Positions 38,644 through 46,231 of a DNA stretch of 64,000 nucleotides are shown one piece after another. Source of the stretch: Mycobacterium sp. (GTDB taxonomy: Bacteria > Actinomycetota > Actinomycetes > Mycobacteriales > Mycobacteriaceae); NCBI GenBank assembly GCA_021732005.1, contig JAKFVT010000059.1:1-64000 (forward strand), written 5' to 3'. The notes under the pieces were generated by a model. The model was not told the DNA's origin and searched no databases. It saw only the letters and a list, made by a program, of their open reading frames with translations. Positions within the stretch are counted from its first letter, which is position 1; each line of letters begins with the position of its first letter. A program made the translations under genes and the position numbers.

Positions 38644-39246
38644 TCAGGGTGCCGGTGCCGGAACAGCCGGATCTGCCAGCGCAAAGCCGAGTCCGGGTGG
38701 CACGTTGACTCCCGCGCCGGGCGCCGTGCCGGGCAGCGGCTCGCCAAGTTGCTCGTAGGGGACCTGGCCGAGCAGCGCGCCGTCGAGGGCGCCTTCGGAG
38801 TACATCGCGTGCAACCGGCGCAGGAAGTCCAGTCGGCCGGTCCCGGGCTGCTCGGCGGACGGGCCGATGCCGATGTCGGGTTCGCCCTGTCCGGGCGCGG
38901 CGGGGGCGACGTTCTGCGGGAGCAGGTATTGGTTGTTCACGGCGTGCAGATCCGGGGGTGCTGCGGCGCTCGGCGCACCGGGTGCCGACGGAACCGGGTT
39001 CTGCCCCAGCAGAAGTCCCGGTGCGTACGCCGACAGATCGGGCAGCCCGAGCGGCCCGGCCGCCGGCTCACCGCTCTGGGCGAGAACGCTGCCTACCGAC
39101 GCGTTCGGCGGCACCGGTGCCGGCACAGGCACCGCAGGATCGGCCGGCACCGGATCGGCCGCGGCCGTTGGAGACCCGATGAGGGCGGCACAGGTCGCGG
39201 CGGCAAGCAACAACGTCGCCACCAGCGTCCGGTTGCCCGTGCTCAT
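38644..39246 (-). CDS. Secreted Pro/Ala-rich protein, tandem paralogue A
   Basis: A 200-aa exported protein. The signal peptide ends near PTAAADP, followed by a Pro/Ala/Val-rich spacer. The body carries LLLGQNPVPSAPG, a PPDLHAVNNQYLLPQN block, and GALLGQVPYEQLGEPLPGTAP near the end. These blocks are shared with the next gene, so the two are tandem duplicates. It is probably an envelope or secreted protein; no catalytic motif is visible and no function is known to me. Confidence 0.78.
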   Translation of the reverse strand: MSTGNRTLVATLLLAAATCAALIGSPTAAADPVPADPAVPVPAPVPPNASVGSVLAQSGEPAAGPLGLPDLSAYAPGLLLGQNPVPSAPGAPSAAAPPDLHAVNNQYLLPQNVAPAAPGQGEPDIGIGPSAEQPGTGRLDFLRRLHAMYSEGALDGALLGQVPYEQLGEPLPGTAPGAGVNVPPGLGFALADPAVPAPAP

Positions 39247-39332
39247 CGCGCTCTGTCCTCCTGGCCTCGATCCTCGTCACACCGTAGTCGGCATTCGCCG
39301 CGACGATGCCGCGAACGGCGGCGAGGATGCGA

Positions 39333-39980
39333 TCAGGGGATCGGAGCCGGCGGAGGTAGCAATGCCGGGTCCGCGGGAGCGGGCGGAGCCGGCGGGGCTG
39401 CAGGATCTCCGGGCGGCGGCGGCGGTGCCGCCGGATCGGGGAGGAACTCCACCGGTCCCGCCGGGATGTTGATCCCCGGCGCGGGTGCGGTTCCCGGCAG
39501 CGGCTGGCCGAGTTGGTCGGCAGGCATGCGTCCGAGCGCTCCGTGGAGGAAGGCGTGCACACCCTTCCACTGATTGACGCGGGCGAACGGGCCGTCCGCG
39601 CCCGGTCCCAGCTGATACGGGGACGGCTGGTCCGGGGTGGGCATGCTGTTGTTCTGGGCCATCAACAACTGCGCGCCGTTGAGGATGTCGGCGCTGGGCG
39701 GCGCCGCGGGTGCGGTCCCCGCCAGCGCCGGGGTGGGCGTTTGGCCGAGCAGCAACTGGTTGCCTGCCGGGCCGCCGAGGATGCCCGCGAACCCGTTGAC
39801 CGAATCCGAGATGGTCCCCGGCGACGGGATGAATCCCTGCGGCGGTGGCGGTGCGGGCGCCGCTGGATCAACGGGTAGTGGTTCGTCGGCGGCGGCGGTC
39901 GCCATGGAGGCGACCGCCGCCCCGACCACGAGTGCGGCCGCGGCCGCACCCGTGACAAGCGCTCTGGGTAGCTGACGCAT
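39333..39980 (-). CDS. Secreted Pro/Ala-rich protein, tandem paralogue B
   Basis: A 215-aa exported protein with a signal peptide ending near MATAAADE. It shares LLLGQTPTPALAG, PPSADILNGAQLLMAQN and GALGRMPADQLGQPLPGTAP with paralogue A, and has a longer Pro-rich tail (PAPPAPADPALLPPPAP). It lies six nt downstream of MspA-family copy 2 on the same strand, so it is probably expressed with that porin. A cell-wall-spanning or porin-associated role is possible but unsupported beyond context. Confidence 0.78.
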   Translation of the reverse strand: MRQLPRALVTGAAAAALVVGAAVASMATAAADEPLPVDPAAPAPPPPQGFIPSPGTISDSVNGFAGILGGPAGNQLLLGQTPTPALAGTAPAAPPSADILNGAQLLMAQNNSMPTPDQPSPYQLGPGADGPFARVNQWKGVHAFLHGALGRMPADQLGQPLPGTAPAPGINIPAGPVEFLPDPAAPPPPPGDPAAPPAPPAPADPALLPPPAPIP

Positions 39981-39986
39981 CCGGGG

Positions 39987-40673
39987 TCAGAAGACCTTGG
40001 TGACGCCGTAGTAGGCGACGATGTCGTCAGCGTCGGTGCCCGAGCTGGTCAGCACCGCGTATGAGCGAAGCGACGACGCGCCGACGCAGTTGTCGATCTT
40101 GATGTGGATGTCCTTGAGCGTCACTCGGGCTGAGGTGCCCTTGAACGACTTCTTGTCGACGACGACGTTGGTGATGGTGCCCGGGCGGGGATCGACTTCG
40201 ATCTGTCCCTGGACCGGGAAGCTGATGGAGCCGGGCAGCGAGAGTCCGCCGGTGCCGAGGCTGGCGTTGCCCAGGCTGGCGCCGACCGAGCCGATCAGTT
40301 TGACCTTGTCCATCTCGACGCCGCAGCCGACCTGGTAGCCGGCCTCGAGCGTGCCTCCCGACACCGACCCGGTGGTGGTGCCGGTGAACGTGCCACCGAC
40401 AATCCAGTCGCGGGAGGACAACGACGTCGTCAGCGGCGCCACCGGCAGCTGCGTCTCGTCCTTGGCCACCACCGTGAGCGTGCGGCCGTCGGGCGTCTTG
40501 GCGATGCCGGGAACCTCAGAGGCGACGGCACCGTTGTCCGGTGGTGGGGGAGGGGCACCTGCGTCAACGACGGGCGGCGCCGCCGGATCGGCCGGGTCGG
40601 CCAACGCGAGCGGGGTCGCTCCCATCGGGATCAGCATGCAAACTGCAGCCGCGGTGGCAAAGCGATGCAACAT
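39987..40673 (-). CDS. MspA-family porin-like protein, copy 2
   Basis: A 228-aa exported protein with signal peptide MLHRFATAAAVCMLIPMG ending at ALADP. The MspA-type domain shows RTLTVVAKDETQLPVAPLT, SRDWIVGGTF, a GYQVGCGVE strand, KIDNCVGASSLRSYA and a final YYGVTK. Like copies 1 and 3 it has a cysteine pair at the GYQxGC and KIDxC positions. The start ATG at 40673 is directly followed by TTG; the leader AGGCGCCGACAGGAT resembles that of copy 3. It is followed after six nt by secreted paralogue B. Confidence 0.87.
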   Translation of the reverse strand: MLHRFATAAAVCMLIPMGATPLALADPADPAAPPVVDAGAPPPPPDNGAVASEVPGIAKTPDGRTLTVVAKDETQLPVAPLTTSLSSRDWIVGGTFTGTTTGSVSGGTLEAGYQVGCGVEMDKVKLIGSVGASLGNASLGTGGLSLPGSISFPVQGQIEVDPRPGTITNVVVDKKSFKGTSARVTLKDIHIKIDNCVGASSLRSYAVLTSSGTDADDIVAYYGVTKVF

Positions 40674-40793
40674 ATCCTGTCGGCGCCTTCCGTCTGTCAC
40701 TGGTGAAATTTCTGTGGGAAATGATGGATTTGTCGGGTGTCCAGCCGGTGAACGGGGCGTCAACACTCAGCGCCCCGGATTCATCCACTGGGC

Positions 40794-40870
40794 GTTCTCG
40801 CCGGTGATGCCTGGTATTGCATTTCGGCTGCCCTCCACCGCGTCCGTGACGGGCAGCCGAGTGCGAGAAC
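40794..40870. terminator. Nested inverted repeat after MspA-family copy 3
   Basis: Inner arms CGGCTGCCC (40825-40833) and GGGCAGCCG (40851-40859) pair perfectly over 9 bp. Outer arms GTTCTCGC (40794-40801) and GCGAGAAC (40863-40870) pair perfectly over 8 bp. The structure lies 15 nt downstream of the copy-3 stop in the 212-nt gap before copy 2. It probably ends or attenuates the copy-3 transcript; no T-run follows. Confidence 0.5.
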
Positions 40871-40885
40871 GACAATGTGAAGTTG

Positions 40886-41584
40886 TTAAACGGCTTTCGT
40901 GACGCCGAGGTAGGTGACCACGTCGTCGGTGTTGTCGGTCGAGCTCGTCAGCGTGGCGTACGAGCGGATGAAGGACTGCCCGGCGCAACCGTCGATCTTG
41001 ATGCGGAACCCGGTGATGGAGATCCGCGGCGCGGTGCCCTTGAACGACTTCTTGCCCACCGGAACGATGTTCACCACGCCGGGCTTGAGGTCGATCTTCA
41101 TCTGGTAGGACGCCGACAGGCCGAGGGTGACGGGCAACAGCGAGCCGTTCACGATCGGGATGCCGACGCCGGGGGTGATGCCGCCGGTGGCGATCGACTC
41201 GATGTCGTCCTGGATGATGCCGCAGCCGATTTGGTAGCCGGCTTCCAAGGTGCCACCCGCCAGCTTGGTGCTGCCGCCACCGGTCACCGACGCGGTGAAG
41301 GTGCCGTCGACGAGATATTCACGTGACCAGGGTGAGTTGGTCAGGGAGGCAACCGGTTCCATGGACTCGTCCTTGCCCGACACGTTGAGAACCCAGCCGT
41401 CGGGCGTCTTGAGAACTCCGGGCGCAGCCGACGGCACCGGTCCCGCGGGGCCCACGGGCGCCGGGGCTGCGTTGGCAACAGGTGCCACGTTGGGATCGGC
41501 CGGCGGGTCGGCCAGCGCCAGCGGAGCTGCCCCGATGGGGGCCAGCAGGCATACTCCAGCCAATGCGGCAAAGCGTTTCAACAT
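40886..41584 (-). CDS. MspA-family porin-like protein, copy 3
   Basis: A 232-aa exported protein with signal peptide MLKRFAALAGVCLLAPIG ending at ALADP. The MspA-type domain has WVLNVSGKDE, SREYLVDGTF, a GYQIGCGII strand, KIDGCAGQSFIRSYA and YLGVTK. Signal peptide, leader (AGGCGCCAACACGAC) and body are clearly related to copy 2, pointing to a local duplication. It carries the same cysteine pair. The 5' side is a 210-nt gap shared with the divergent small gene at 41795. Confidence 0.87.
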   Translation of the reverse strand: MLKRFAALAGVCLLAPIGAAPLALADPPADPNVAPVANAAPAPVGPAGPVPSAAPGVLKTPDGWVLNVSGKDESMEPVASLTNSPWSREYLVDGTFTASVTGGGSTKLAGGTLEAGYQIGCGIIQDDIESIATGGITPGVGIPIVNGSLLPVTLGLSASYQMKIDLKPGVVNIVPVGKKSFKGTAPRISITGFRIKIDGCAGQSFIRSYATLTSSTDNTDDVVTYLGVTKAV

Positions 41585-41794
41585 GTCGTGTTGGCGCCTC
41601 TCGTAGTTGATAACCACTGTGTCGTTCGGAGGAATCATTGAGTTGGAGGGTGACTGAACGGTTAACGCCGCCCCAACAACTCCCGCCCGATTACCGTCTA
41701 CCGGGCGTCATTTCGCGCAGTCGGCGGTCAGTGCGGTGCGATCGGGTCTCAAGGCGGTACCAACTGCGTTTGCGACCGGTGAAGGAGACACCCA

Positions 41795-41971
41795 ATGGAT
41801 CCTTCGGTGGTACCCGCTGTTGGTCATCCGTTCACCATCCCGACAGCTGTCCCGTCGATCATCACTGTCGTCCTAACCCTGTCGCCTGACGCCACGGATT
41901 CCGGGTTGGGCTGGTTTGGAACTTCCAGCCGGACGGTTCGGGGGAGCCCACGATCCAGGAGGAAGCAATGA
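41795..41971 (+). CDS. 58-aa reading frame translationally coupled to the next secreted protein
   Basis: Starts at ATG 41795 after the strong ribosome site GAAGGAGA (41781-41788) and encodes MDPSVVPAVGHPFTIPTAVP and then a hydrophobic stretch SIITVVLTLS and a basic tail ending RSRRKQ. Its TGA overlaps the ATG of the next gene as ATGA. The good ribosome site plus exact overlap suggest it is really translated, either as a small protein or as a coupling leader. No family is recognised. Confidence 0.55.
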   Translation: MDPSVVPAVGHPFTIPTAVPSIITVVLTLSPDATDSGLGWFGTSSRTVRGSPRSRRKQ

Positions 41972-42537
41972 GATCACTGCACCATGGCCGCATTCTGACT
42001 GCCAGTCTGCTGATGTCGACCTCGGCACTGCTGTATGCCCCCACCGCGTTCGCCGATCCGGATGCGCAGACCGACCAGCCGGCACCCGGGCCCGGCGCCG
42101 TCGCAGCGGTTGTTGCCGCTCCGCCTCTGGATGCTCCGCCGCCGGGTGCGGCTCCCTCCAGTGCGGTACCCGACGCCTGCAAGCAGTTCGGCATGGCGTT
42201 GGACCATGCGTCGTCGTATTACGAGGACTTTGCCTACGACTCGGCCGGCAGCGGGAACAGCGTCAACTACGACGATCCGAACGTCGCCAACGCAAATGTC
42301 TACGGCCGTACCGCATTGCGTGAGTCCGCTGCTGCCGCCATGTCGGCAGCCTCGGCTCCCGGTCTGCCCAACGACATCGCGGCTCCCATGCGGTCGTGGT
42401 CGTTGCGGGCCACAAAGCTGTTGATAATCATGGGGATTCGTGGCGGCGGTGACTCGCTGAACTCGACGGCAAATGACATGAACACCGACGCCAACAATGT
42501 ACAGATGGCGTGTGCGATGAACGGCGCGCGCGCCTGA
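41968..42537 (+). CDS. Secreted two-cysteine hypothetical protein
   Basis: A 189-aa exported protein with signal peptide MRSLHHGRILTASLLMSTSA ending near AFADP, then a Pro/Ala-rich linker. The mature domain contains PDACKQFGMALDHASSYYEDF at one end and QMACAMNG at the other, so the two cysteines probably form a disulfide that closes a helical domain. This pattern is common in small exported mycobacterial proteins of unknown role. AGGAGG at 41956-41961 is its own ribosome site, in addition to coupling with the upstream frame. Confidence 0.82.
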   Translation: MRSLHHGRILTASLLMSTSALLYAPTAFADPDAQTDQPAPGPGAVAAVVAAPPLDAPPPGAAPSSAVPDACKQFGMALDHASSYYEDFAYDSAGSGNSVNYDDPNVANANVYGRTALRESAAAAMSAASAPGLPNDIAAPMRSWSLRATKLLIIMGIRGGGDSLNSTANDMNTDANNVQMACAMNGARA

Positions 42538-42562
42538 CCTGAAGACCCACGCGCACAACGAA

Positions 42563-42592
42563 ATCGGCCCCCTCCTTTCGGAGGGGGCCGAT
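42563..42592. terminator. Bidirectional hairpin terminator
   Basis: A perfect 12-bp stem, ATCGGCCCCCTC (42563-42574) with GAGGGGGCCGAT (42581-42592), closes a CTTTCG loop. It sits between two converging genes, 25 nt after one stop and 14 nt before the other. The flanks have only a few T or A residues, so it is an I-shaped terminator of the kind common in mycobacteria. Confidence 0.8.
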
Positions 42593-42606
42593 TCGTGTCT
42601 GATGGA

Positions 42607-44100
42607 CTATCCGCCGGCGCCGCCGGTGCCGCCCTTGCCGCCGGTCGGGCCGAGGCCGCCGGAGCCGAGCTGGCCGCTCTTGCCGGAGGTGGCGCCGCCC
42701 TTGCCGCCGGTGCCACCGTTGCCGCCCTTGCCGCCGGAGATCACGCTGCCACCGCCGGTCGCGCCGTTGCCGCCGGTACCGCCGGTGCCCGTGGTCGCGC
42801 CGTTACCACCGTTGCCGCCGGCACCGCCGGAGCCACCGCTGAAGCCGCCGAAGCCGCCGAGGCCGCCGTTGGCGCCCTTGCCGCCGGTCGCGCCGCCGCC
42901 GCCCTTACCGCCGGCACCGCCCGCGCCACCGTTGTTACCGGCCACGCCGCCCTTGCCGCCGGTGCCTCCGGTGCCGCCTGCGCCCGTCGTGCTCGTGCCG
43001 CCGTCGCCACCGGCCGCGCCCGCGCCGCCGTTACCGGCCACGCCGCCGCCGCCGCCCGAGCCACCGGTGCCGCCGTTACCGGCAGCGCCGGTTCCGCCTG
43101 CGCCACCGACACCGCCGGTGCCACCGGCACCGCCGTTGCCCGAGCCCAGGCCGCCGGTACCGCCGGTGCCGCCGGTGCCGCCGTTACCGCCGGTCGCGGT
43201 GCCTGCGCCGCCTGCGCCGCCTGCGCCACCGGCGCCGCCCGCGGCAGAGCCGTAGAAGCCACCCTTGCCGCCGTTACCGCCTGCGCCGCCGTCGGTTCCG
43301 GCCGCACCGCCGCCGTAACCCGCGCCACCCGCGCCGCCCGCACCCGCGGAGCCGCTGCCGAGCACAGGCAGGCCCGCGGCGTCGCCACCGTTGCCGCCCT
43401 TGCCGCCGGCCACACCGGCGGTCGTGCTGGCGCCACCGGCGCCACCGGAGCCGCCGCTACCGGCGAACGGTCCGGCGTTGCCGCCGTTGCCGCCTGCACC
43501 GCCGGCGATGCCCTTGCCGCCGTTGCCGCCGCCGCCGCCGAACAGCGCGCCGCTGGAGGAGCTGCCGGCGATCAGGCCGCCGTTGCCGCCGTTACCGCCC
43601 GCGCCGTTGTTGATGCTGGCGCTGGTGGCGTCACCGCCGTTACCGCCGTTGCCGTACAGCCCGGCGCTGCCACCGTTGCCGCCGTTGTATCCGTTGCCGC
43701 CGTTGCCCATCAGCAGGCCGCCGCGACCACCGTTGCAGGAGGCGCTGGCGCACTGTGCGTCGGCGGCGCTGTAGCTGTAGCCGTTACCGATGAGCATGCC
43801 GCCGTTGGGGTGCTCGGCGGTGCCGTTGCCGATGAACTGGCCGACCAGGTTGGTGGCGGCGTTGGCCGAGGCAAAGGCCTGCGGGGCGGCCGTCTTGGAG
43901 TTGTTGCCGGCCAGGCTGTTACCGAAAAGCAGCAGATCCGACTCGGTTGACGTGAGTTTGTACGCCGGCGACGCCACCGTCGTGGAGGCATCGGTGGTGG
44001 CGAACAAGACGGCCGCACCCACCATCGCCGCACCGGCGACGCCCGTGGTGACGAAGGCTGGCGCAGCCACCCGGAGCGATTTCTTGCGGTGTTTGGACAA
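42607..44100 (-). CDS. PGRS-repeat surface protein without a PE domain
   Basis: A 497-aa protein. After a basic start (SKHRKKSLRV) comes a hydrophobic export segment, APAFVTTGVAGAAMVGAAVL, then a short non-repetitive region with TESDLLLFGNSLAGNN and a Cys pair (DAQCASASC). From about residue 125 to the end it is Gly-Gly-Asn/Ala/Thr repeats of PGRS type (GGNGGxGG). No PE domain is present, unlike M. tuberculosis PE_PGRS proteins. The TTG at 44100 with AAGGGA eight nt upstream is the best start. It is probably exported to the surface. Confidence 0.8.
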   Translation of the reverse strand: MSKHRKKSLRVAAPAFVTTGVAGAAMVGAAVLFATTDASTTVASPAYKLTSTESDLLLFGNSLAGNNSKTAAPQAFASANAATNLVGQFIGNGTAEHPNGGMLIGNGYSYSAADAQCASASCNGGRGGLLMGNGGNGYNGGNGGSAGLYGNGGNGGDATSASINNGAGGNGGNGGLIAGSSSSGALFGGGGGNGGKGIAGGAGGNGGNAGPFAGSGGSGGAGGASTTAGVAGGKGGNGGDAAGLPVLGSGSAGAGGAGGAGYGGGAAGTDGGAGGNGGKGGFYGSAAGGAGGAGGAGGAGTATGGNGGTGGTGGTGGLGSGNGGAGGTGGVGGAGGTGAAGNGGTGGSGGGGGVAGNGGAGAAGGDGGTSTTGAGGTGGTGGKGGVAGNNGGAGGAGGKGGGGATGGKGANGGLGGFGGFSGGSGGAGGNGGNGATTGTGGTGGNGATGGGSVISGGKGGNGGTGGKGGATSGKSGQLGSGGLGPTGGKGGTGGAGG

Positions 44101-44268
44101 GGTCGAATTCCCTTCGAAAAAGACGTTCAGTCCGGCAAATGCGCCGAGTGGTCCCTGACAAAGAAATCCAAGGAGACGACCCTTACTCCGGACTGGACCC
44201 CACTTGGCGCGCTGCCGAACTTCGTGCAAACGCCAGCTGAACTCAACCTGTAAAAGCCGTCGTAACGG

Positions 44269-44787
44269 CTATTTGCAGAGTTCGGCGATCTTGCTGTTCG
44301 TCTTCTCCGCGTTGCTCAGCCGCTCGGCTTGCTTCGGGTCGGTGTTGGGCACACCGGCTAACGCGTTCATCGAAATATCCTGCAACCCGGTCGCGAAGCC
44401 GCGAATCGCGTCGGCCAGATCGCCCGGTGTGGTCGGACTCAGGTGGGCGAGAAGGTAGGTCGCACCGCCCGCCATGGCCAGCCGTGCGTTGGCGGCCACC
44501 CCCTGAACTTCGGCGCCCGGGTCGACGTGGGTCTGCAATGACACCGCGGCACTGACCGTGCGGTAGGCGTCGCAGGCGTTGGTCTTCGGGTCGCCGGTCT
44601 GCGGTGCGGCGGCCGGCGCCGGATTCGACGGAGCCGGCCGGAACAGGGCCCAGCCGGCCAGGGCCACCGCGATCACCGCGATCACCAGCGCGACGGGCGC
44701 GATCCAACCCACCGAGGATCGGGATTGGTGGGTGGGACGGTGCGATGCTGACGTCGTGGCGTCTCCATCGTCGTTCAGCTCCGGCAT
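44269..44787 (-). CDS. Single-pass membrane protein, mycobacterial
   Basis: A 172-aa protein. The N-terminal 25 residues are polar (MPELNDDGDATTSASHRPTH). One transmembrane helix (VGWIAPVALVIAVIAVALAG) follows, then a Pro/Ala linker and an external helical domain with two cysteines (TNACDAY and IAELCK at the end). The topology and terminal cysteine pair match a widespread family of mycobacterial membrane proteins with no assigned function. The ATG at 44787 is chosen because the longer frame has atypical composition. Confidence 0.75.
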   Translation of the reverse strand: MPELNDDGDATTSASHRPTHQSRSSVGWIAPVALVIAVIAVALAGWALFRPAPSNPAPAAAPQTGDPKTNACDAYRTVSAAVSLQTHVDPGAEVQGVAANARLAMAGGATYLLAHLSPTTPGDLADAIRGFATGLQDISMNALAGVPNTDPKQAERLSNAEKTNSKIAELCK

Positions 44788-44865
44788 GCCACCGATCCTA
44801 ATCACGTGCCCTGGCAAAGCCGTAAAAGCGTATTCTGGCTGCGGAAAGGCCTTGGGGGTATATCG

Positions 44866-45126
44866 ATGACGATGCGCTGGGGGCGACGGCTCGGGTATCT
44901 GGTGGCCGGCGCCGGTGTGGCGGCCGGGGTCGTAGGAGTGCCTACCGCGGTGGCGCAGGGTTGCCCGGCAGGCCACGTCACCAACCAGTACAGCGGCCAG
45001 TGCTACCTCGAGGGCAGTGCGCCGACCATCAACGGCGTGCCGTGTGTGGCGAGCAATCTTGGTCTGTGCCAATCATTTCGGCAGAATCAGCAGCCGCCGA
45101 AGAAGCCGTACACCGCAATCGGTTAA
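44866..45126 (+). CDS. Small secreted cysteine-rich protein
   Basis: An 86-aa protein beginning MTMRWGRRLGYLVAGAGVAA, with a signal peptide that ends near AVAQG. The mature part has four cysteines (GCPAGHV, GQCYLE, VPCVAS, GLCQSF), enough for two disulfides, and a Gln/Pro-rich end. It is probably a small envelope or secreted protein of unknown role. It converges on the SDR gene with a 4-nt overlap. Confidence 0.7.
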   Translation: MTMRWGRRLGYLVAGAGVAAGVVGVPTAVAQGCPAGHVTNQYSGQCYLEGSAPTINGVPCVASNLGLCQSFRQNQQPPKKPYTAIG

Positions 45127-45905
45127 CTGCGGGTCAACGTCTTGGTCATCAACCGCTGCATCCAGTTGGGCGACACCTGCGACAGTGCGGCCAACACGGT
45201 GGTCTGACGGCCCACCGGATAGTGCACTTTCGCAAGTCGCCCGCGGCGGTGCGTGGCCGAGTAGACCGCGGTGGCCACGTCGTCGGGCTGCAGGTTGACG
45301 CCCAGCGACTTTGTGCTGCCGGTCTCGACGCCGTCGGTCATGGCGGTTTTGACGAACAGCGGCCACATCGCCAGCACCCGGATTCCGTATCGGCGCCATT
45401 CGAGTTCCAGCGCCTCGGTCAGCGCGCGCAGCGCGAACTTGGTTGCCGAGTAGGTGGCGAGCTCGGGCTGACCGTAAAGCGCGGAGGCAGAACACATGTT
45501 GACCACCTGGGCACCCGGGGTGTCGCGCAGGTAGGGGAACGCGGTATGCAACCCGATCATCGCGCCGGTGAAGTTGATGTCCACCATCTGCCGGTGAACG
45601 TTGAGTGGGACGTCGGCGAACGGGCCGGTGGTCAGGACTCCGGCATTGTTCACCAGGACATCGAGTTTGCCGGTGCCGCTGGTGAACTCATGTAGTCGAG
45701 CCGACCACTGATCGGCGCTCGTGACGTCGAGCTCGCCGATCGAGACATCGCCTCCGAGTGCGAGGATCTCGTCGCGCAGTCGGGCCAGCCCGTCGAGGTC
45801 GATGTCGTAGGCGCCCACCCGATAGCCGTTTCGGGCGAAGGTCAGAGCGGTCGCCCGCCCGATGCCTGCAGCGGCTCCGGTGATGAAGACGCCGGGTGCG
45901 TTCAT
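45123..45905 (-). CDS. Short-chain dehydrogenase/reductase
   Basis: A 260-aa NAD(P)-dependent oxidoreductase. The nucleotide motif is TGAAAGIGRA, followed by NNAGV, and the catalytic Tyr-Lys is YSATKFA with a preceding Ser in MCSASALYG. It acts on an unknown alcohol or ketone. The start lies one nt after the stop of the 86-aa gene, so the two are coupled. It is the last gene of the minus-strand group that begins with the aldehyde dehydrogenase. Confidence 0.87.
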   Translation of the reverse strand: MNAPGVFITGAAAGIGRATALTFARNGYRVGAYDIDLDGLARLRDEILALGGDVSIGELDVTSADQWSARLHEFTSGTGKLDVLVNNAGVLTTGPFADVPLNVHRQMVDINFTGAMIGLHTAFPYLRDTPGAQVVNMCSASALYGQPELATYSATKFALRALTEALELEWRRYGIRVLAMWPLFVKTAMTDGVETGSTKSLGVNLQPDDVATAVYSATHRRGRLAKVHYPVGRQTTVLAALSQVSPNWMQRLMTKTLTRS

Positions 45906-45906
45906 G

Positions 45907-46167
45907 TCATACGACTTTCAGGTGCGGGATGTGCACCTCGGGTTCCGAGGCGATGCGGTCGTTGGCCGCGGCCATCGCGGTGTCGACGCGCACGGCTGCG
46001 GTCTGGCAGGCCGCGGTGGCCTTGCGGCCCAGCCCTCCCACCTCGTCGGCGGCGTTGCGCAGATGCGCCGCCACCGTGACGCGCAGCCGGTCACCGACCA
46101 GGGCCAGGCGATTGCGGAATCGATCGTCGACCGTCAGGGTGACGTAGGGCAGTTCGAGCTTGATCAT
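45907..46167 (-). CDS. 86-aa hypothetical protein coupled to the SDR
   Basis: A small soluble protein starting MIKLELPYVTLTVDD. It is mostly helical in appearance, with one Cys (ATAACQTAAV), and ends PEVHIPHLKVV. No family is recognised. It lies between the aldehyde dehydrogenase and the SDR, with 64 nt and 1 nt of spacing, so it is probably co-expressed with both. Confidence 0.6.
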   Translation of the reverse strand: MIKLELPYVTLTVDDRFRNRLALVGDRLRVTVAAHLRNAADEVGGLGRKATAACQTAAVRVDTAMAAANDRIASEPEVHIPHLKVV

Positions 46168-46231
46168 GAGCGCCTCCAGAGCCGTTCTTGTCGAATGTAG
46201 ACGACGTCGGTGGCGGGCCGGGCCCGTGCGG

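Noticed and set aside
42607-43750. Possible CRISPR or satellite array from the dense short repeats
   Set aside because: The repeats are codon-level Gly-Gly-X repeats of variable spacing, with no constant repeat and no unique spacers.
42595-43950. 451-codon plus-strand Ala/Gly-rich frame and a Pro-rich frame opposite the PGRS gene
   Set aside because: They are the complements of the GGC-rich PGRS repeats; the minus-strand frame has the export signal, ribosome site and terminator.
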